Source of the DNA: Fratercula arctica
Lineage: Eukaryota > Chordata > Aves > Charadriiformes > Alcidae
Assembly (NCBI GenBank): GCA_947846985.1
Contig: CANTUZ010000008.1
Span: forward strand, 6,098,306-6,162,305
Length of the DNA stretch: 64,000 bases
Direction of reading: 5' to 3'
A program made the translations under genes and the position numbers. Of this stretch, positions 50,994 through 64,000 are shown piece by piece. Every line of letters begins with the position of its first letter. Position 1 is the first letter of the stretch. A model generated the notes under the pieces. The model was not told the origin of the DNA. It searched no databases and was given only the letters and a program-made list of their open reading frames with translations.

Positions 50994-51879
50994 ACGGGAA
51001 CCTTGTCTGTTTTTCATTAGTTGTTTAACTACAATAGATTAATTCAGCATAGCATCTGAAGAGTTCTCAGTGTTAGTGGTATCCCTCTTGTTAAAAACCA
51101 TGTAGTTTGAAATGCTGGATTAGTTAGGCAGCAGTCTACCTTCACAGGATTTTTTTTGCTGTGTAAGAAATGAAATGTCTTATTGCTGAAAGCATGTTTT
51201 GGGCTGGAAAGGTGCTTGTCTGTTTCTTTAGGATTACAATTATTTGGATGTTTGAGCATTGTATGCGTGCTAGTCTATAATTAATTTCTTGTTGGTATCA
51301 TTGAATGATTTTATATCTTGTTCACTGAAATGAATAGAGATTTATTTTTCAAGGTGTTTCCAAGACAGGCACAACTCTAATTGCAAAACAGCTTTATAGA
51401 AAGAGTGAATCTGGCCTAATCAGAATTTGTGTCACCTCGTACCTCACCGCTAAGACGGTGGCACTATTGCCATAAGCACTCAATGAATGCAGAGCAGCAG
51501 GCAGTATCTCTTCTCAGTGATTTTACAGACTGAACAGATGAGAATAAGAATAAATCAGAAAATACGGTTTAGGAGCAACAAGTTAGTATGCAAATATCCA
51601 TTTCTGAGGAGGATTTAAAGGCTGAATAATTTTCTTTTAAATATTTTGGATAGGGTTTGGTTAAGAAGTGTGTTAGTTAATAGAGAGAGTGGAAGAGATA
51701 TCCAAAAAGTCAAACAGGAAAAGGCTGAAGTCACCCGAAAATGGCTGGGAAGTTTTCTGAGATTCCCCCAGGGGAAACCAACATTCATTTTTTCAGTGCT
51801 TAAACTAACTAGGAATGATAGTTTCAAGGAAGAACCCATACTGTCATTACTAACTTAGATCCTGAGGAGGTCGACTTTC

Positions 51880-52020
51880 CTGTGGCATCGTGTGGATGAA
51901 GCATAACCGCCATGCAGAGGCCCCCACCTCGGTACGGCAGGAGCTCCCAGCCCTGCTCTACAGACGAGCGCAGCCCCCACCACCTTTGCAGCTCTCAGTG
52001 GGGGCTTACGGTCCCCTAAG
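51880..52020. other. GC-rich patch in intron
   Basis: About 140 bp with several CG dinucleotides and short inverted pieces (GCCCCCACCTC and AGTGGGGGCT), in contrast to the AT-rich surroundings. It lies about 180 bp before exon 21. Its origin is unknown. Confidence 0.6.
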
Positions 52021-52164
52021 TTTGTCATTTTTACTAGCACTGTAGAAACAGAAGTGATAGTTTACTTTCTCCATCTTGAAAAGTGATATTTTTTTCCCCC
52101 ACATTGATCGAGATCTGTAGCTCTATTTATGATACAAACAGATTCTGTTTTGCTGGTTACTTGA

Positions 52165-52377
<213 letters not shown>

Positions 52378-55300
52378 TGAGCAGCTGTATCTTACTACTA
52401 TACCTTAATTTAAATGTTTTAATTTGTTCCTTGTTTGTGATATTTTTTCTCTTTGGAACTTATTTGCTTTGTCTGTACTTAAACGATGTACAATATAGCA
52501 GTGTATACCATATATATATACTTTGTAATCAATAGTGCTTTTCATCCACGTATCTCGGTGTTTTAGCAGAATTAAGCTGCATCCCTGAAAAGGGAGCGTA
52601 TAAGTAAATATTCAGCATAGACGCACGTGTCGAGGTGTAGAAATGGAATTGTAAAGCGTAAGGTCCAGTCAAACTACATCAGGAGCAACGTCACACACCT
52701 TGCGCTCTCTTTATCTCAATTCTCCCTCTACGTTTTTACCTGCGTACACAGAGTTATTTCCTTAAATTACAGCATTGTGTGACCTCAATCTTCTACCTTT
52801 GTCATACCGGAATTCACAAAATAGGCATTTCACTCATCTAATTTTCAGGAAGATTTGGTTGATCAGAACTCAGATCCATTTTTTTCCTGAAGGAATTTGA
52901 AATCGCATCCCTTATCTTCAGGGAGATTATCCTAACTGTCAAAACAGTTGGGATGTTTGGCAGTTATCTTTGTCCCTAACATGTACGCTGTTGTAGCTTG
53001 TATCATGCTATTAGTGTTTGGGCTAGAGAGGGAAAGTGTGATAAGAAGTTGCCTGAAATTTAGTAATTATGTGAGAAAGGAGAAGTTGAATTCTATTTTC
53101 TGCTCCAAGGAATATTTAAATGTTTGATTCAAAGTCGAACAGCTGGAGAAGAGTGTGCCGTCTCATCTCAGAAGCTTATCAGCTGCTGAAGTTGGTATGA
53201 GTCATTTTCTCCTATGTAATGAAATGACCAACACCTTGATCTCTGTAAGTACAGGCATCTGACTTTAGAACAGGGGTTTGAGTTCAGCACAACCAGAGAG
53301 AGCTCCCTGCGATTCAGATTTACGTATCTTAGTCTCTGTGACAGAGGGGGCTTAGGTCTCCATGTCTCCCTCAGCACACCTTACTAATTAACTTCAGCTT
53401 ATATAGTTTAGTAATTTAGCTTCATTTGCTGGCTTCTCTGGAGCCTCCTCTTATTTACTGAGGTGTGGTGGCAAAAATCCAAGTGAAGGCAAACCTAGTA
53501 ATCTGTTGTGCGCCAAACAGAGGATTTTTCAGTTCTGAGTATTTGAGGGTTAATAATGTTGTTCGTGGTTAGCACCGCTAATAACGACTAAATATTATAA
53601 AATGATAATTACTTGTACTTGAAGTTGATTAATTATACTTGAAACTGCTTCTAACAGCCGATGGAACTACTGACACAAATGATAAGCAGAGATTTTTATC
53701 AATGTAGTGAGATCAATACATGTTTAGTGAGAACATGCAAGTGAATGAAAGTAAGTCACGGGTGATTTAAATGATGTGCAGAACTTCCTTGTCACCCGAG
53801 CAGAGGATGTTTACTCCCACATCTTTACATGTCTGGCATTTAATTGATACTTCTATGGGGTTAAATGGCTTCATAAAATCAACAGCACAGCTCCTAGAAC
53901 TCAGATCAGTTCTGAATCCTGCAGAGACCCCAGGGTTTTATTAATCCTTTTCTTTTGGCAGTAGCCATGGGGCCCACTCACCTCCAGCAGCTCACGTTTG
54001 CTTTGCCGGCAGCTCAGACTTGCAGTGCTCACACAGCTAGGCTATTGCCTGGATTTTTTATCTTTTTTTCCTGCTAAATCCAGCCTCTGAAATATCTCAG
54101 CCTTGCTGATATAATTAGTGTAGTAGGTTTGGTCACCAGTGAGCAAAGGAGAGATATGAACAGATTCTACAATATTCTGCTAAATTCTTCATCATGGCCC
54201 CAGCTCCTACAGAGAGCCTGGGGATGCAGGCACAGCCTTACTTCTGCTTGGTCTCAAAGAGGATAATGTGCCTGCACCAAAAATGCATCAGGAGAGATGG
54301 CATGGATGTCACCACAGTCCACATCTCACTGTTCAACTGCCTGATTTTTGGGAATCCAAACCTTTAACTCCAACTGAAGTTGTACCACACATGGCCAAAG
54401 TATGCCAAGCCTTTATGCGCCAAGACCAATGTAGAGCTGGTTCTGACTGGGCATACCTGCTAATAGGAGTACTCTTCTGCTGTGCTGTGTCCACTTTACC
54501 AGTTTAATTACATTTTCATAATCGTATTTCAAGTTAAGAAGGTTTCCTACCTGCCATTTCTAATTCATGAGGGTAGCCATGCCTTGAAGCCCATGCCATA
54601 ACATTCATGTGTTGGTGACATGGAAAAAAAGACCATATATCTTTCTACATCAATGTGACCCTATCCAGCATTCCAGATAAAATTTTCAAATTGATCCACA
54701 TCTCATCTTCCTTGCATGCCTTGCCCCTGGACCCTGTAAATATTCTATTAAGAAGAAATCTCTATTTCTTATCAGACTGTATTTCTTATCTATATCAGGC
54801 CATAAATCCTGTGTTTCTGAAACAAAGTAGCATGTCAGTGAGATGTCCCCTTATCCTCGTTTAATCTAATCCATGATATACTAAAGCCATTATGTATCTT
54901 ACAGAGGGAAGCTGAACTGGATGCCCCAAAAGTATTGAAAACTGTAATTAAGTCACGAAAGCTTAATTCCTCAAGTGGTTTTTTGCGACAACCGTTTCCT
55001 CTTTCCAGTCAAATACACCAGGGTGCAAAGCATGTCAGGCAGGCAGTGCATCGGCGAGGACACGTTTAGCTGCGGGGGCTGCACACACCATTCCCAGTTT
55101 GGACTGGGGTGTGGAATCCAGAGCAGCATTCATGTGCTTCCTTCTCCTTGTCTCAGCTGTCAAGGTGGAGTTGATCTGCTTTGTCAGGTTCATATCAGTG
55201 TCTTTAGCGTACATGTTACTTTATTCTTGCACATTGCTACATGTAGGAATAAAAAAGTTTCCTATTACCAGGAATTGATCAGTTTTTTTCTTAATGGTTG

Positions 55301-55387
55301 TAGAACTTAAGCATTACACTGTGTCTACATTTATAATATTACATCCTACGAAATGGACCCGTCCACTAGCAATAGGTACATGGCACA

Positions 55388-55440
55388 GTTTGGGGGGATT
55401 TTTTTTGGTTTGGGTTTTTTGTGGGTTTTTTTTTTTTTGT
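55388..55440. repeat. T/G-rich low-complexity stretch
   Basis: Alternating runs of T and G ending in about 12 T. It is plain low-complexity intron sequence. Confidence 0.8.
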
Positions 55441-56139
55441 AGAGAATTCTCTCACATTTCTGGAAAATGTAAAATTGTTATTTTAAGATGAGTTCAGCTC
55501 AATATCGTCTTAATTTCTTCTACTGTGCTATTTCTGTCTGTGCATCCCACCTCCCATACTACGACGCTCAACAACCAGTTCCTCAAAAAGCAGCATTTAT
55601 ATTTTTGATCCATTATACAATTGGCTCATCAAACAGTCCTGCTAAACTGATGCAATCAAGTTGTACATATTTTCCCAATTTTCTCTTTTTTAAAAATGTA
55701 TTTTTGTTCAAAACGATGCAGCTTTTTCTTCCGGAAGTTGCAGAAGTCTTAATGCGTGCGAGTGCCAATCCAAATCCTATAAATGATCTGTGATAATTTC
55801 AGCTTGCTTGACTCTGCCTGTCTTAGAAGCTCTGATTGCCCTTATTGATTCTCGTCTATTACCCAACTCAAACAGCTTTGATGCAGTCGATCTAACGAGT
55901 GTCGTTCTACACGCGTGCCCTTTGGAAAGCTTGGGGACTGCCAGGGGCTTTAGCTTCCCAGGGAGATGAGCTTCTGCAGGGTCCCCGCTGCTGGGAGGCT
56001 TCCCTAGGAGTCAGGGAATTTCCTTATTTTTGGCTTCTGGCTCAAAAATCGAGGAAGAGATATCCTGAAAACAAACCTTTCATCACATTCTGATTGAAAT
56101 AAAATGACTCAGCGTATAAAAATATTCTTCAAGTGAATG

Positions 56140-56640
56140 TGTGTGTTCTAGTGCATTTGTAAATCCCGTTCTCTTTCACCACCTAATATATAATAGAAAT
56201 GTGATAACTAATTAAGTCAATAGCGGAGTATTACTCATTTTTTAAAACATGATTGTGCTAAATCTTTGCTGGATGTGGTAAGTTGTAGAACCTCATTATC
56301 TGCACACAAATGTTAATTTGTTAAACAAATCCCACTGGCAATTCAGGGATTATTCACTGTTGGTTTACTTACTGCTAAGCCTTTTTGCAAATTCCTATGT
56401 GAACATTATATAGCTACAGATTGGGGCAGCTTTAATTAAAATTTATAAGTTTATGACAGTTGTATTGAACTACAATAATTGAACAAAGAAAATGTCATCA
56501 GTTAATTAAAAGTACACATCTGAGACTTGTAATTAAAAGTTTGGGTATAAGAATGAACACTTTCTAGTAAACCAAATTAATGGGAATTTGGAAAAAAATT
56601 AAATGTTAACATAAAAATGCACTTCCTTTCTCCTTACAGT
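56140..56640. promoter_or_regulatory. Candidate non-coding element rich in TAATTA motifs
   Basis: Four TAATTAA sites lie at 56209, 56433, 56503 and 56530, the core bound by many homeodomain proteins. The segment has no simple repeats or open frames and resembles conserved enhancer sequence in texture. This is inference only; AT-rich introns yield such motifs by chance as well. Confidence 0.3.
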
Positions 56641-56924
56641 TTAAAGTAAAAACGTCAATTTACTAAATGTCTTGAACACATTAACTAGATTTAAGTAGCT
56701 CACAAAATTAGATAAATACCTATTTGTACTATACTTAACAGTATGAGAGTATGTCTAACCGTATACAATTGTGATGTTCGTATCAAAGTGAGTAAAAAAT
56801 TATTATGTCTTTCCACTAAATGAAAATTGATGAAATATTCTCCAAAAAATAGTTATATATAAAGCAGATATCATTTTATAGTATATTTTTTGTTTGCAAA
56901 ACAAGTTGATTTTGGGACACAGTG

Positions 56925-57130
56925 GTGCACGCTGTCAGTGAAGAACCTGGTTACTTTGCTAATGCCATGTCGGTCCCAGTAGTCTCGAAGGGGGATGTTA
57001 CATCATCTTGTCAGCGGGACAGGGGGCGTGGGAAGGGGAGAGGGGTGGTATTTAACTCGATATAATGGCCCCAGCAGAACCACCACAACCAGCCTTGGTG
57101 AGAGCAGCCTTTGAGACCACTCTAATACAT
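56925..57130. other. GC-rich patch with TATA-like sequence
   Basis: A G-rich core (about 56985-57045) with several CG pairs is followed by TATTTAACTCGATATAATGG and then a C/A-rich stretch. It could be a promoter-like element or part of an unrecognised LTR. It stands out sharply from the AT-rich surroundings. Confidence 0.35.
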
Positions 57131-58515
57131 TTAGAGATTGTTCTTTTCTCCCTTTCTTTCACGATTTGGAGAGAATGTGTATCTCTTGGGATTGATCCCA
57201 ATCAGTTCACCTGCTAATTATGTACAGTCATACGTCTTTCTTCACTCCTGTTGGTTCAGTAAAGCTAATTATGGTTCATCAGCCACAGAGAAATGAATTA
57301 TTGTGATCCCACAGACTGCTGATAACTCCGGAAGACATGATATTACTCACAGTAGGCAGGTGTAGTGCCACATTGTGCTCTTTAATAGTGACAGCAAGTG
57401 AAATATGCAAAGTAAATGTGTATATTCACACATAACAACTTAAAAACACACAGTGCCAGTAGTGAATTTACCATTGACTGGAAGAAATAAATAATCTGCG
57501 TATTGGTGCAGGCATTCATCTGGATGATATTGGTTTTCGAAACTTTCAGAAAGCTTACGGAAATAGTGCTATTTCCCTAAAATATGTTTTTCTTTAAATT
57601 GCAAAATGCCTTTTGTGGTCGTACAAAATACATAGTATTTCTCTGTTTCTTAGGCAATAGCATGAATCAAAGTTAATCTCCTTAGAGTTATGTTCATTAC
57701 AAAATAAATGTAAATAGGAGTTAAAGATACATGAGTAGGTTCCCAAAAGAAATCACCTAGATACTACAGAAATAGTGCAATAAAATACTTATTAGATATT
57801 TTTGAAGAGTATTTGAAAAGTTATTTGCTATTATATAGCAAATTAATTGGGAAACTAGGAGTAAGTACAGTCTGTCATCAAAACCTAACTGAACACTGTA
57901 GGATTTTGATCCCTGTCATCTTCCTATGGATGATTCTCATAGATGAAAGACAGAAACTGCGTTTCATCTTCATGCCAAAAACTTCACATATTTTGTTCAT
58001 GTCCTGCTGACAAAAATAACTTCATATGTCCTATGGTCCCCATAAAGTATTCTCCTTTAATTTAGTAATTTCTGTGCAAATCATTTGAAAAAAAAAATGT
58101 GAGAATTTTATAAGTTTGTTTCAAATTCCATCCGTTCTAGAATTAAGATTAAAAAAAAAAAATCTGTAAATTATTATACTTATTTTATTAAGAGTGAGGC
58201 TACGTAAAGAATCTTCAGAGAATAGTGACTTTCAAGTACATTGTTTCTGCAGAGAATTTTCATTATTATTTTTGTTACTTGTTTTATATGTCTTACTAGG
58301 TGCACTTTAATGTATTCTCAGCAATCTATTTCTTTAGAATTTTTACTTAGAATTATTTTAAATACTTTCATTGATATAGGGACTACATGCATCATGTTTC
58401 AGCTTGCATATACATGTAGTGAGAAATTCGGTGTATCGGAGGATTGCATCAGAGATAGTAAATAGCAAAGTGGATGCTCGTTCATTGCAAATCACTGAGT
58501 GGAGAAATCCTGAAC

Positions 58516-58554
58516 AAAAAAAAAAAAAAAAAAAGAGAAAGAAAAAAAAAAAAA
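58516..58554. repeat. A-rich simple repeat
   Basis: Nineteen A, then GAG, three A, G and thirteen A. It is low-complexity sequence. Confidence 0.85.
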
Positions 58555-61231
58555 GATGAGCTTCTTGCTCTCTAGATGTTATTATTGTGGTTTTGAAACT
58601 GGAACATTTACACATGAGATGCTGAGAATGTGCTGCCGCCTTGTCCTCCTCGACATGTTGACAAACAACATTTTTCAACATAGGTAAATGAAACAGGGAA
58701 ATTTTCTTGGGATTATTATGTTAGGGAATAGACTGAAGAGGGGGATAAGGAAAGCTAGGATGCTAATCTGTAACAGGCAGAGGAAGAGAAGACGGTATTC
58801 TCGTACAGTAAATCCATCAGAGGGTTGCACTGAAGAAGGAAGAGCTTGGAGCAGGGGAATTTTTATTGTTTTCTTTCAGAAAAATATTTTAGCACATTTT
58901 TGCATAAAATAAACCAAAAGGTGGTTATCTGAATTTGTGGCATTTGGCATTCCATAAACCACTTTCCCTATTAATGTTTTCTATACTGTAATGTGTTTCG
59001 AACCTTTCTGTGGTGGTGAAGGTTGGGAATTAAGAGGCAGTTTTACTTCTGTCTCCGTACAGCTCTAACCCTGAAACTTCACGACCAGTGCAAATGCTGA
59101 AGCGCTCTGTGCGTGAGATTACGTTGCAGTGCTCGTGAGCCAGGATAAGTGACATCTTGGTTAACGTGACTGTTTCCCTTGCAAACATAAGTCAATATTC
59201 TGATTCTATGATACAAAAACTTCATTGTTTGTCATTATTTAGTACTGCAGTTTTATTAAACTGTTCTTGGAACTATTTTGTATCAGAAATAATGCATGAG
59301 AATAAGGCAGATTAAAATGTCAGTATTAGTATTATTTTAGATGACAACAGTCTGTGTATAAATAGGCAATGAACTATCAATGTTACTAAAAGTCATGTTA
59401 AATTGAGTGACAAAAATGGGGTTTAGGCTATACTGTATTAAATTTTCATATAGCTGTCAGCAGTTTGGCATATTTATCAGCCCACATTAGCAAAGAGTAG
59501 AATAATCTTTCCTACAAACTAGGGAAATATCATTGCCCCATCATTTTAAAAAATAGAGAAGTATTAATAATAAAAACTGATTTCAGAACTCCAGATCTAT
59601 GTTCCATCACTATTTTATTTTAACTTATTTATTGAAACACTGATTCAGATGAAGGATTATGTGAAAGCACCTGGCTTGGGGGCAGAAATTTAAATACAAG
59701 TGTATACATGGGGAAAAACAAAAAGAGCCTGTGCTAACATCTGAGTTCAACATCTTTGATTTAATGTTTAGATCACAGGGGACAGATACGAATAACCAGG
59801 CTGATGCATATTAAACTAGTTGGAGCTATTTTTAAGCCAATGGTTTTGTTCCTGCTGTACTCATTAGAGGAAGAGACTAACTGATCTCATGGCCTTTAGG
59901 ATGATTTGCAAAACAGTTTAAATTAGCATGTCTTAAAATAGAAAATATAGAAAAGAATTACACGAAGGGTTTCATGTAAGAAGAGTGAGAAGTAAGTGAA
60001 GGAAAAAGAATAAATCATTCTGCATAAATCAGAGACAGTAGAAAAAATGAGAGCACTTCACTTGCATTGAAAATTTCTCCAACGAATATGATATTAAATG
60101 ATTACATAGTATTAAAACAAAGGCAGACCAGTAGAAAATTAAAATTGTGGGATTTGTGGAATATTTAATCTACGTTACTTTAATGAGACGGCCAACTAAA
60201 TAGAAAAGAAACAAAAAAAAAAAAAAGGAAGAAGGGTTGCACATTTCAGAGTTTTAGATGCAGCTGTGGTAAAAGACATCAGGAGGCAAATGTGAAAGTA
60301 GTTGTGGATACCTCCACCAGGCATCGTATTAAAATGAGGAAACAATGAATGAGACCAAAGCCAGCAAGGAAGGGACCTAGTCGTAATCCGTCAGCAAGTC
60401 AGGCAGCGGTAAGGACTTCTTGGCACATCAGTATGAAGATGACAGACAATTATTATGGTAAAGTAACTCGTAAATGTTATTTCATTGGATGACTAAGGAT
60501 TTTGACTCTTGTGTACGTTTTATACTAAGTCAGGCCCAAGTCAAGCAGAGTTTCTCTTGTGTGCTCGCTAACTCACCCCTTCATGGAGTAGGACCGTTTA
60601 TATGTAAGAAGTTTGTTTCTGCCCGATGGCGTTGGTATGAAGTTTTTCAAATGTACATAGAGGGATAAATGGAGTTTCTCATCGTTGACATATTCCCTGA
60701 CTTTCTCTGATCTCTTTTGGGTTCCACAGTCATATCAGTATCTTGATTGGGCTTTCAATAATGAAATCTAACAGGCCGGTTTTCCTGTTTATGCCTGTAA
60801 TTCCAGTCCAAAGGGCTTCTGCATCGCACATACAGTACATTACGTAGTTAACTTGCTAATCTGTTTGACTTTAACACTTCTTAACGTGTAGCCCTATTCT
60901 ATCTCAGGCAAAGAATAGATATTAAGGAAATGTGGATTAGTTTTACAACAGTCCATTAACTGCCTTCCTTCACCAAATTTGCTATAGTCAATGATATTGA
61001 TGCTCCCGTTCAGGACTGGACATTTTGGTTCTCCCATCTTAATTCTTAGACTTTTACCATTTACATAAAGCACCTGTGTTACTGTTCTGGTTTTCTATAG
61101 TCTATTTATGAGGCATTCCTTTTCTTCTGCCTGATACCTATTTACCCTCTGACTATTGCTTAGCCCATGCATGGTCCCTGACTCAGGGATATGGTATTTC
61201 TGTGACTTTATTCCAAGGGATGAGTCTTAGG

Positions 61232-61470
61232 CTCATAGAATCATTGAATTGTTATGGTTGGAAGAGACCTTTAAGATCATTGAGTCCAACTGTTAACCCA
61301 GCACTGCCAAGTTACCACTAAACCATGTCCCTCAGCACCACATCTACGCCTCTTTTAAATACCTCCAGGGATGGGGACTCAGCCATTTCCCTGGGCAGCC
61401 TGTTCCAATGCTTGACAACCCTTTCCATGAAGAAACTTTTCCTTATATCCAATCTAGTCCTTGAATGTCA
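61232..61470 (-). mobile_element. CR1: CR1 LINE 3' end, inverted
   Basis: The left end reads TCATAGAATCATTGAATTG, the inverted 3' tail. It is followed by GGTTGGAAGAGACC, AAGATCATTGAGTCCAAC, CCTCCAGGGATGGGGACTC, GGGCAGCCTGTTCCAATGC and AAGAAACTTTTCCTTATATC, all familiar from reverse-complement CR1. It is a 5'-truncated copy of moderate divergence; the right boundary is approximate and may reach 61490. Confidence 0.9.
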
Positions 61471-62776
61471 CCTGTCACTTGCTCTGGAGTGACCCAGTCA
61501 AGCTCTTGATTGTACTTGCCACAGCAGATTGGGTTCCTACCACTCAAACAAGGACCATCTTATCTACCCCTTTATTTCAGAAGTGTCCTCAGGTCCTGAT
61601 TAATCTTCATCTCTTTCCTTACCCATCTTGGAAGCCAGGAAGAAGAAAAGTGTTAAACTCTGTCCATTTTCCCTAAGTTTAAGAAAACCCTAAAGGTGGA
61701 ATGAAAGCAAATGGAAAGGAGGGTGGGGAAGAATAATGTTCTGCAAGAGATAAACAAGAACGAGAATAGATTATTAGGAAGCGAGAAGGAAGATGGCAGG
61801 TTGGACACATCAGGTCATTTACTTGAAGAGAAGATTACAAATGAGATATAAAAGCAAAGTCAGGAGACTGGAAAATATTTATGGGATCTAGAAGCTTGGT
61901 TTAAATAAGATAAGCCTTAAGGAAAATGTCAGGGAAAAATGTAAGCATTTAATAAAATAGTGGAATTTTAAAAACACTATTAATCCTTTAGACATGAGAT
62001 TCAGATAAGGAAAAAAATTGGAAAAATTAAAATTGGGAAGAATCACAGGAGGAAAATGCATCAATGTTTAAAAACTATTTTAAAACCCTTTAAAAAGAAG
62101 CTATAGACGAGGAGTTCATTTTCTGCAAATGTTCATCCCTAGGTGCTCACTACTTTCCAGGCTTTGAATATTGACCTTACAGGCATCTTTGGTCGGATGC
62201 AAGTCAGCAATTTTTGTGTTACAGTGGCAGGACAACAAAACAGGCCCAGATATTTGTGTTTTAGTGAAAATTGTTATGTGAAGTTTGGCTATTAGCGCAT
62301 TAGTAAATATTTGGATATTCATGTGATTATATGTAAAGTTTTGTAGATTTGAGAATAATGGAGTGTATTCTGAAGAGGAATCAATGTTGCTTATACAAAT
62401 ATTTATCCTCTGCAACTGGAGGAATGCAGCCTGACGAGATGATTTGAAGAGCTAAGTCATATCCTAAATTCCTACTTAAGACCATCTTTTAAAAAAATTT
62501 CCAAATAAAGAGTCAATGACCATACATGTACAAGTGTCAAATGCATAGATGCACTTTTTGAGATGTCCATATCTTGCAGTACTAACTTTATATCTAAAAA
62601 GTTGTGAATTCAAGCAGTGTTTGCAAAGGCATGTTTAATTAGTGTCTAGAGAAATGTAGTTGGGCTCATACATTAAAACTTGCTACTCTTACAGGTGTAT
62701 CAGTCTTTAAATTGCTGGTTTTTATTTTAATGTTTATTTATTTTTATCATAAAATAGTTTTCTTTGTTTTGAATAG

Positions 62777-62938
62777 GGAGGCCTACCTGCAACTGTGCGC
62801 TGGGTTTTACGGGACCAAACTGCAATCAGACGGTCTGCGATCATTTTTGCCAAAACGGAGGAACCTGCAGCATCACTGCTGGGAATCAACCCTTTTGCAA
62901 CTGCTTGCCTGAGTATACGGGAGACAGATGTCAGTATT
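62777..62938 (+). CDS. LRP1B: LRP1B exon 22 of window: end of one EGF plus a further EGF-like repeat
   Basis: 162 nt, phase 1-1, acceptor TTGAATAG and donor GTAAGT. It encodes [16 protein letters not shown], which completes the EGF begun in exon 21. Next come [15 protein letters not shown] and [16 protein letters not shown], a complete EGF (about residues 947-1000). N-Q-T is a possible glycosylation sequon. The phase-1 end requires further exons, which should hold the remaining EGF repeats, the membrane span and the tail, all outside the window. Confidence 0.95.
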
Positions 62939-64000
62939 GTAAGTAATCTTCACAAACTCTTAAATCCTGCTATATAATATTCTTAAATCTGGCTTTATAA
63001 TAAAAGTTCTATGAAATGGAAGTTTAACATGATTTGAATGATTCTTCAACGACACACCTTGGTAAATTTAGCTCCACAATTATTCATGCTGCTAAGGGAA
63101 TGTAATCTGATGTATTCAACTGATCTTTGAACATATTTCTCCCATATCCATCTACCATGTGTAGATGAAGAAAGAGCTTTTTTAGGAATTTTTTTACTCT
63201 GGTATTTTCATGAATGAACACATACAATGGAGTTGTACAAGACAGCTGACTGTCAGTAGAAATAAGGTAATTATGTTAAAATTTTCTACTCCAGCTTCTC
63301 ATAGTTGTTATCTTTTACTGGTGGAATACCTAAACATAGCGAATTGGCATAGCTGGTTAAAAAATTTGCCTGGTATCCCATACCTTTGCAGACCAACGCA
63401 TGTGTCTTGAAACGCTACCTTGCCTTTCATTTTTATTTCTAACCCCAGTAAGCACTATATTCACAACTGCTTTGAGTGTCTTGCCTCTATATTCCTTCAT
63501 CTTCCTCAGTCAAAGATCACCTTGATTATGGTTTCTGCCCCCTCCTGGTATTGAAAATCAGGATTTCTGAGCATTGCTCTTGTTTAATTCTCAGGGTTTA
63601 AGTTCTGTCCTCTGCATCTCAAGTTCCCCATAGTTTTTCATTCCACTGACCCATCAGTCTCTTCTCATTGAGGTACTGTTTTCTACAGGTTTCTATGTCT
63701 TTAGAAAGGCTTTTCTCACTTCTTAGAACTTTCTCTAATCTTTTACTTCTTTTATAGAGGAGGGGGGAAAGAAGATTATCAACCAATAGGCCTTCTATTC
63801 TTACTCCATTTGTCTTTCTTTTCTCTCCATGCTTTGTCCTAGTGTGGGTCGCCATTGCCTGTTTTACAGTGACTCAAGACAATTGAATATAACTTTGAAT
63901 TTCTTCTTTTGGTCACTCATTTCGAAATTAGAGTTTGTCTTCCTCACGTCTCTTCAACATGATGACTCACCAGCAACCCTAACCTAAAACTGATTATTTT
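62939..64000 (+). other. Start of downstream intron
   Basis: 1.06 kb after the GTAAGT donor. AT-rich on the left, pyrimidine-rich near 63400-63860. The 78-codon antisense frame at 63619-63855 is not supported. No exon was recognised before the window ends. Confidence 0.8.

Noticed and set aside
54268..55793. Cluster of + strand open frames in intron 21
   Set aside because: Short, in different frames and without domain similarity; consistent with chance.

Overview
The window is vertebrate nuclear DNA, most likely avian. It is AT-rich and intron-dominated, with short exons bounded by normal AG acceptors and GT (once GC) donors. Two interspersed repeats are chicken-repeat-1 (CR1) LINE 3' ends, with the typical repeated ATTCTRTG-like tail, at 50.7-51.0 kb (+) and 61.2-61.5 kb (-). 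A third repeat resembles the 3' end of a bird ERVL-type LTR at 15.2-15.4 kb. No Alu, MIR or other mammalian SINE was recognised.

One gene crosses the whole window on the + strand, and both its ends lie outside. I could follow 22 coding exons (3,001 nt, about 1,000 codons), with every splice phase matching and no internal stop. The product is the C-terminal ectodomain of a giant LDL-receptor-family protein. In order it carries: one partial and eleven complete LDL-receptor class A (LDLa) repeats (1.9-25.8 kb), an EGF-like and a calcium-binding-type EGF repeat (26.3-27.6 kb), a six-bladed YWTD-type beta-propeller (29.9-42.6 kb) with a furin-type site, and a run of EGF repeats (43.1-62.9 kb) that continues past the window. 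This order, and near-identity to the remembered human protein over most exons, points to LRP1B. LRP2 has only two EGF modules after its last propeller, and LRP1 differs throughout in sequence.

Layout: 1-1.9 kb is upstream intron. From 1.9 to 25.8 kb lies LDLa cluster IV, mostly one repeat per phase 1-1 exon. From 26.3 to 43.3 kb are the EGF pair, the propeller and the following EGF. From 43.3 to 64 kb there are two small EGF exons separated by very large introns (8.95 and 10.4 kb), which hold most of the recognisable repeats and the candidate regulatory DNA.

No second protein-coding gene, tRNA, rRNA or CRISPR array is supported. Points for a second look: a GC-AG intron after exon 9, a duplicated two-exon LDLa module (exons 6-7 and 8-9), two adjoining palindromes at 7.76-7.82 kb, a 22-bp G run, a homeodomain-motif-rich stretch near 56.2-56.6 kb beside a GC-rich patch at about 57 kb, and the conserved furin motif. 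I see no clear new biological system; the window looks like part of one large known gene.
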